Part shown: positions 63,994 to 64,000 of the stretch, one piece after another
Layout of the letters: each line of letters starts with the position of its first letter
Numbering within the stretch: position 1 is the first letter of the stretch
Origin: Ischnura elegans
Lineage: Eukaryota; Arthropoda; Insecta; Odonata; Coenagrionidae
NCBI RefSeq assembly: GCF_921293095.1
Contig: NC_060259.1
Span: 5,580,001-5,644,000, forward strand
Reading direction: 5' to 3'
DNA: 64,000 nucleotides
Position numbers and translations under genes: made by a program
Notes under the pieces: generated by a model
The model's input: the letters and a program-made list of their open reading frames with translations, nothing else
What the model was told of the DNA's origin: nothing
The model's database searches: none

Positions 63994-64000
63994 TATTCTT

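Overview
The window is eukaryotic nuclear DNA: AT-rich, almost free of long open frames, and packed with nested transposable elements. The mix (piggyBac, pogo-like, PIF/Harbinger, hAT MITEs, a Penelope-like element with a GIY-YIG domain, Ty3/gypsy elements, non-LTR retrotransposons) points to an arthropod, probably an insect; that is an inference from the mix, not a species call. Host coding sequence is sparse. A cytidine deaminase exon lies at 3395-3798 (minus). The first two coding exons of ubiquitin factor E4B lie at 50805-50828 and 51512-51647 (plus). Weaker exon candidates are at 654-896 (minus) and 50245-50293 (minus); the latter is divergent to UBE4B from a shared interval of about 0.5 kb. 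Everything right of 51647 appears to lie in UBE4B intron 2.

Layout. 1-4302: host DNA with the deaminase exon. 4303-9877: element A, with long repeat-array inverted ends, carrying a PIF/Harbinger-like element (6648-8516). 9926-13848: element E, with a mariner-type element and a hAT MITE inside. 14048-16280: two hAT MITEs and a Penelope-like tail. 16382-23106: a decayed piggyBac with element B (18204-22767) inserted, which holds a broken THAP-domain gene. 23447-29429: a decayed gypsy element (gypsy-0) split by an LTR-like block, a pogo-like element and element D; a second piggyBac remnant follows. 32645-36480: a Penelope-like insertion with its 5' part inverted. 37060-49255: one non-LTR element opened by a pogo-like element (37763-39418) and by a complete but decayed LTR element, gypsy-1 (39434-48774), which itself holds repeat R1, element F and element C. 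53449-60017: gypsy-2, with near-identical LTRs and intact gag and pol on the minus strand, inserted in a second R1 copy. 61284-62041: a mariner-type MITE. 62734-63993: a non-LTR reverse transcriptase running off the right edge.

The most unusual signal is a group of five elements (A, B, C, D, F; 1.4-5.6 kb). Their inverted ends are not single repeats but arrays, a few hundred bases long, of a short degenerate word that differs from element to element, while most outer ends read CCCA or CAGG. Only B keeps recognisable protein remains, a THAP zinc-finger segment. A, B and C also share an ATGGCG(G) motif next to the arrays. They may be one group of DNA transposons with unusual array-type ends.
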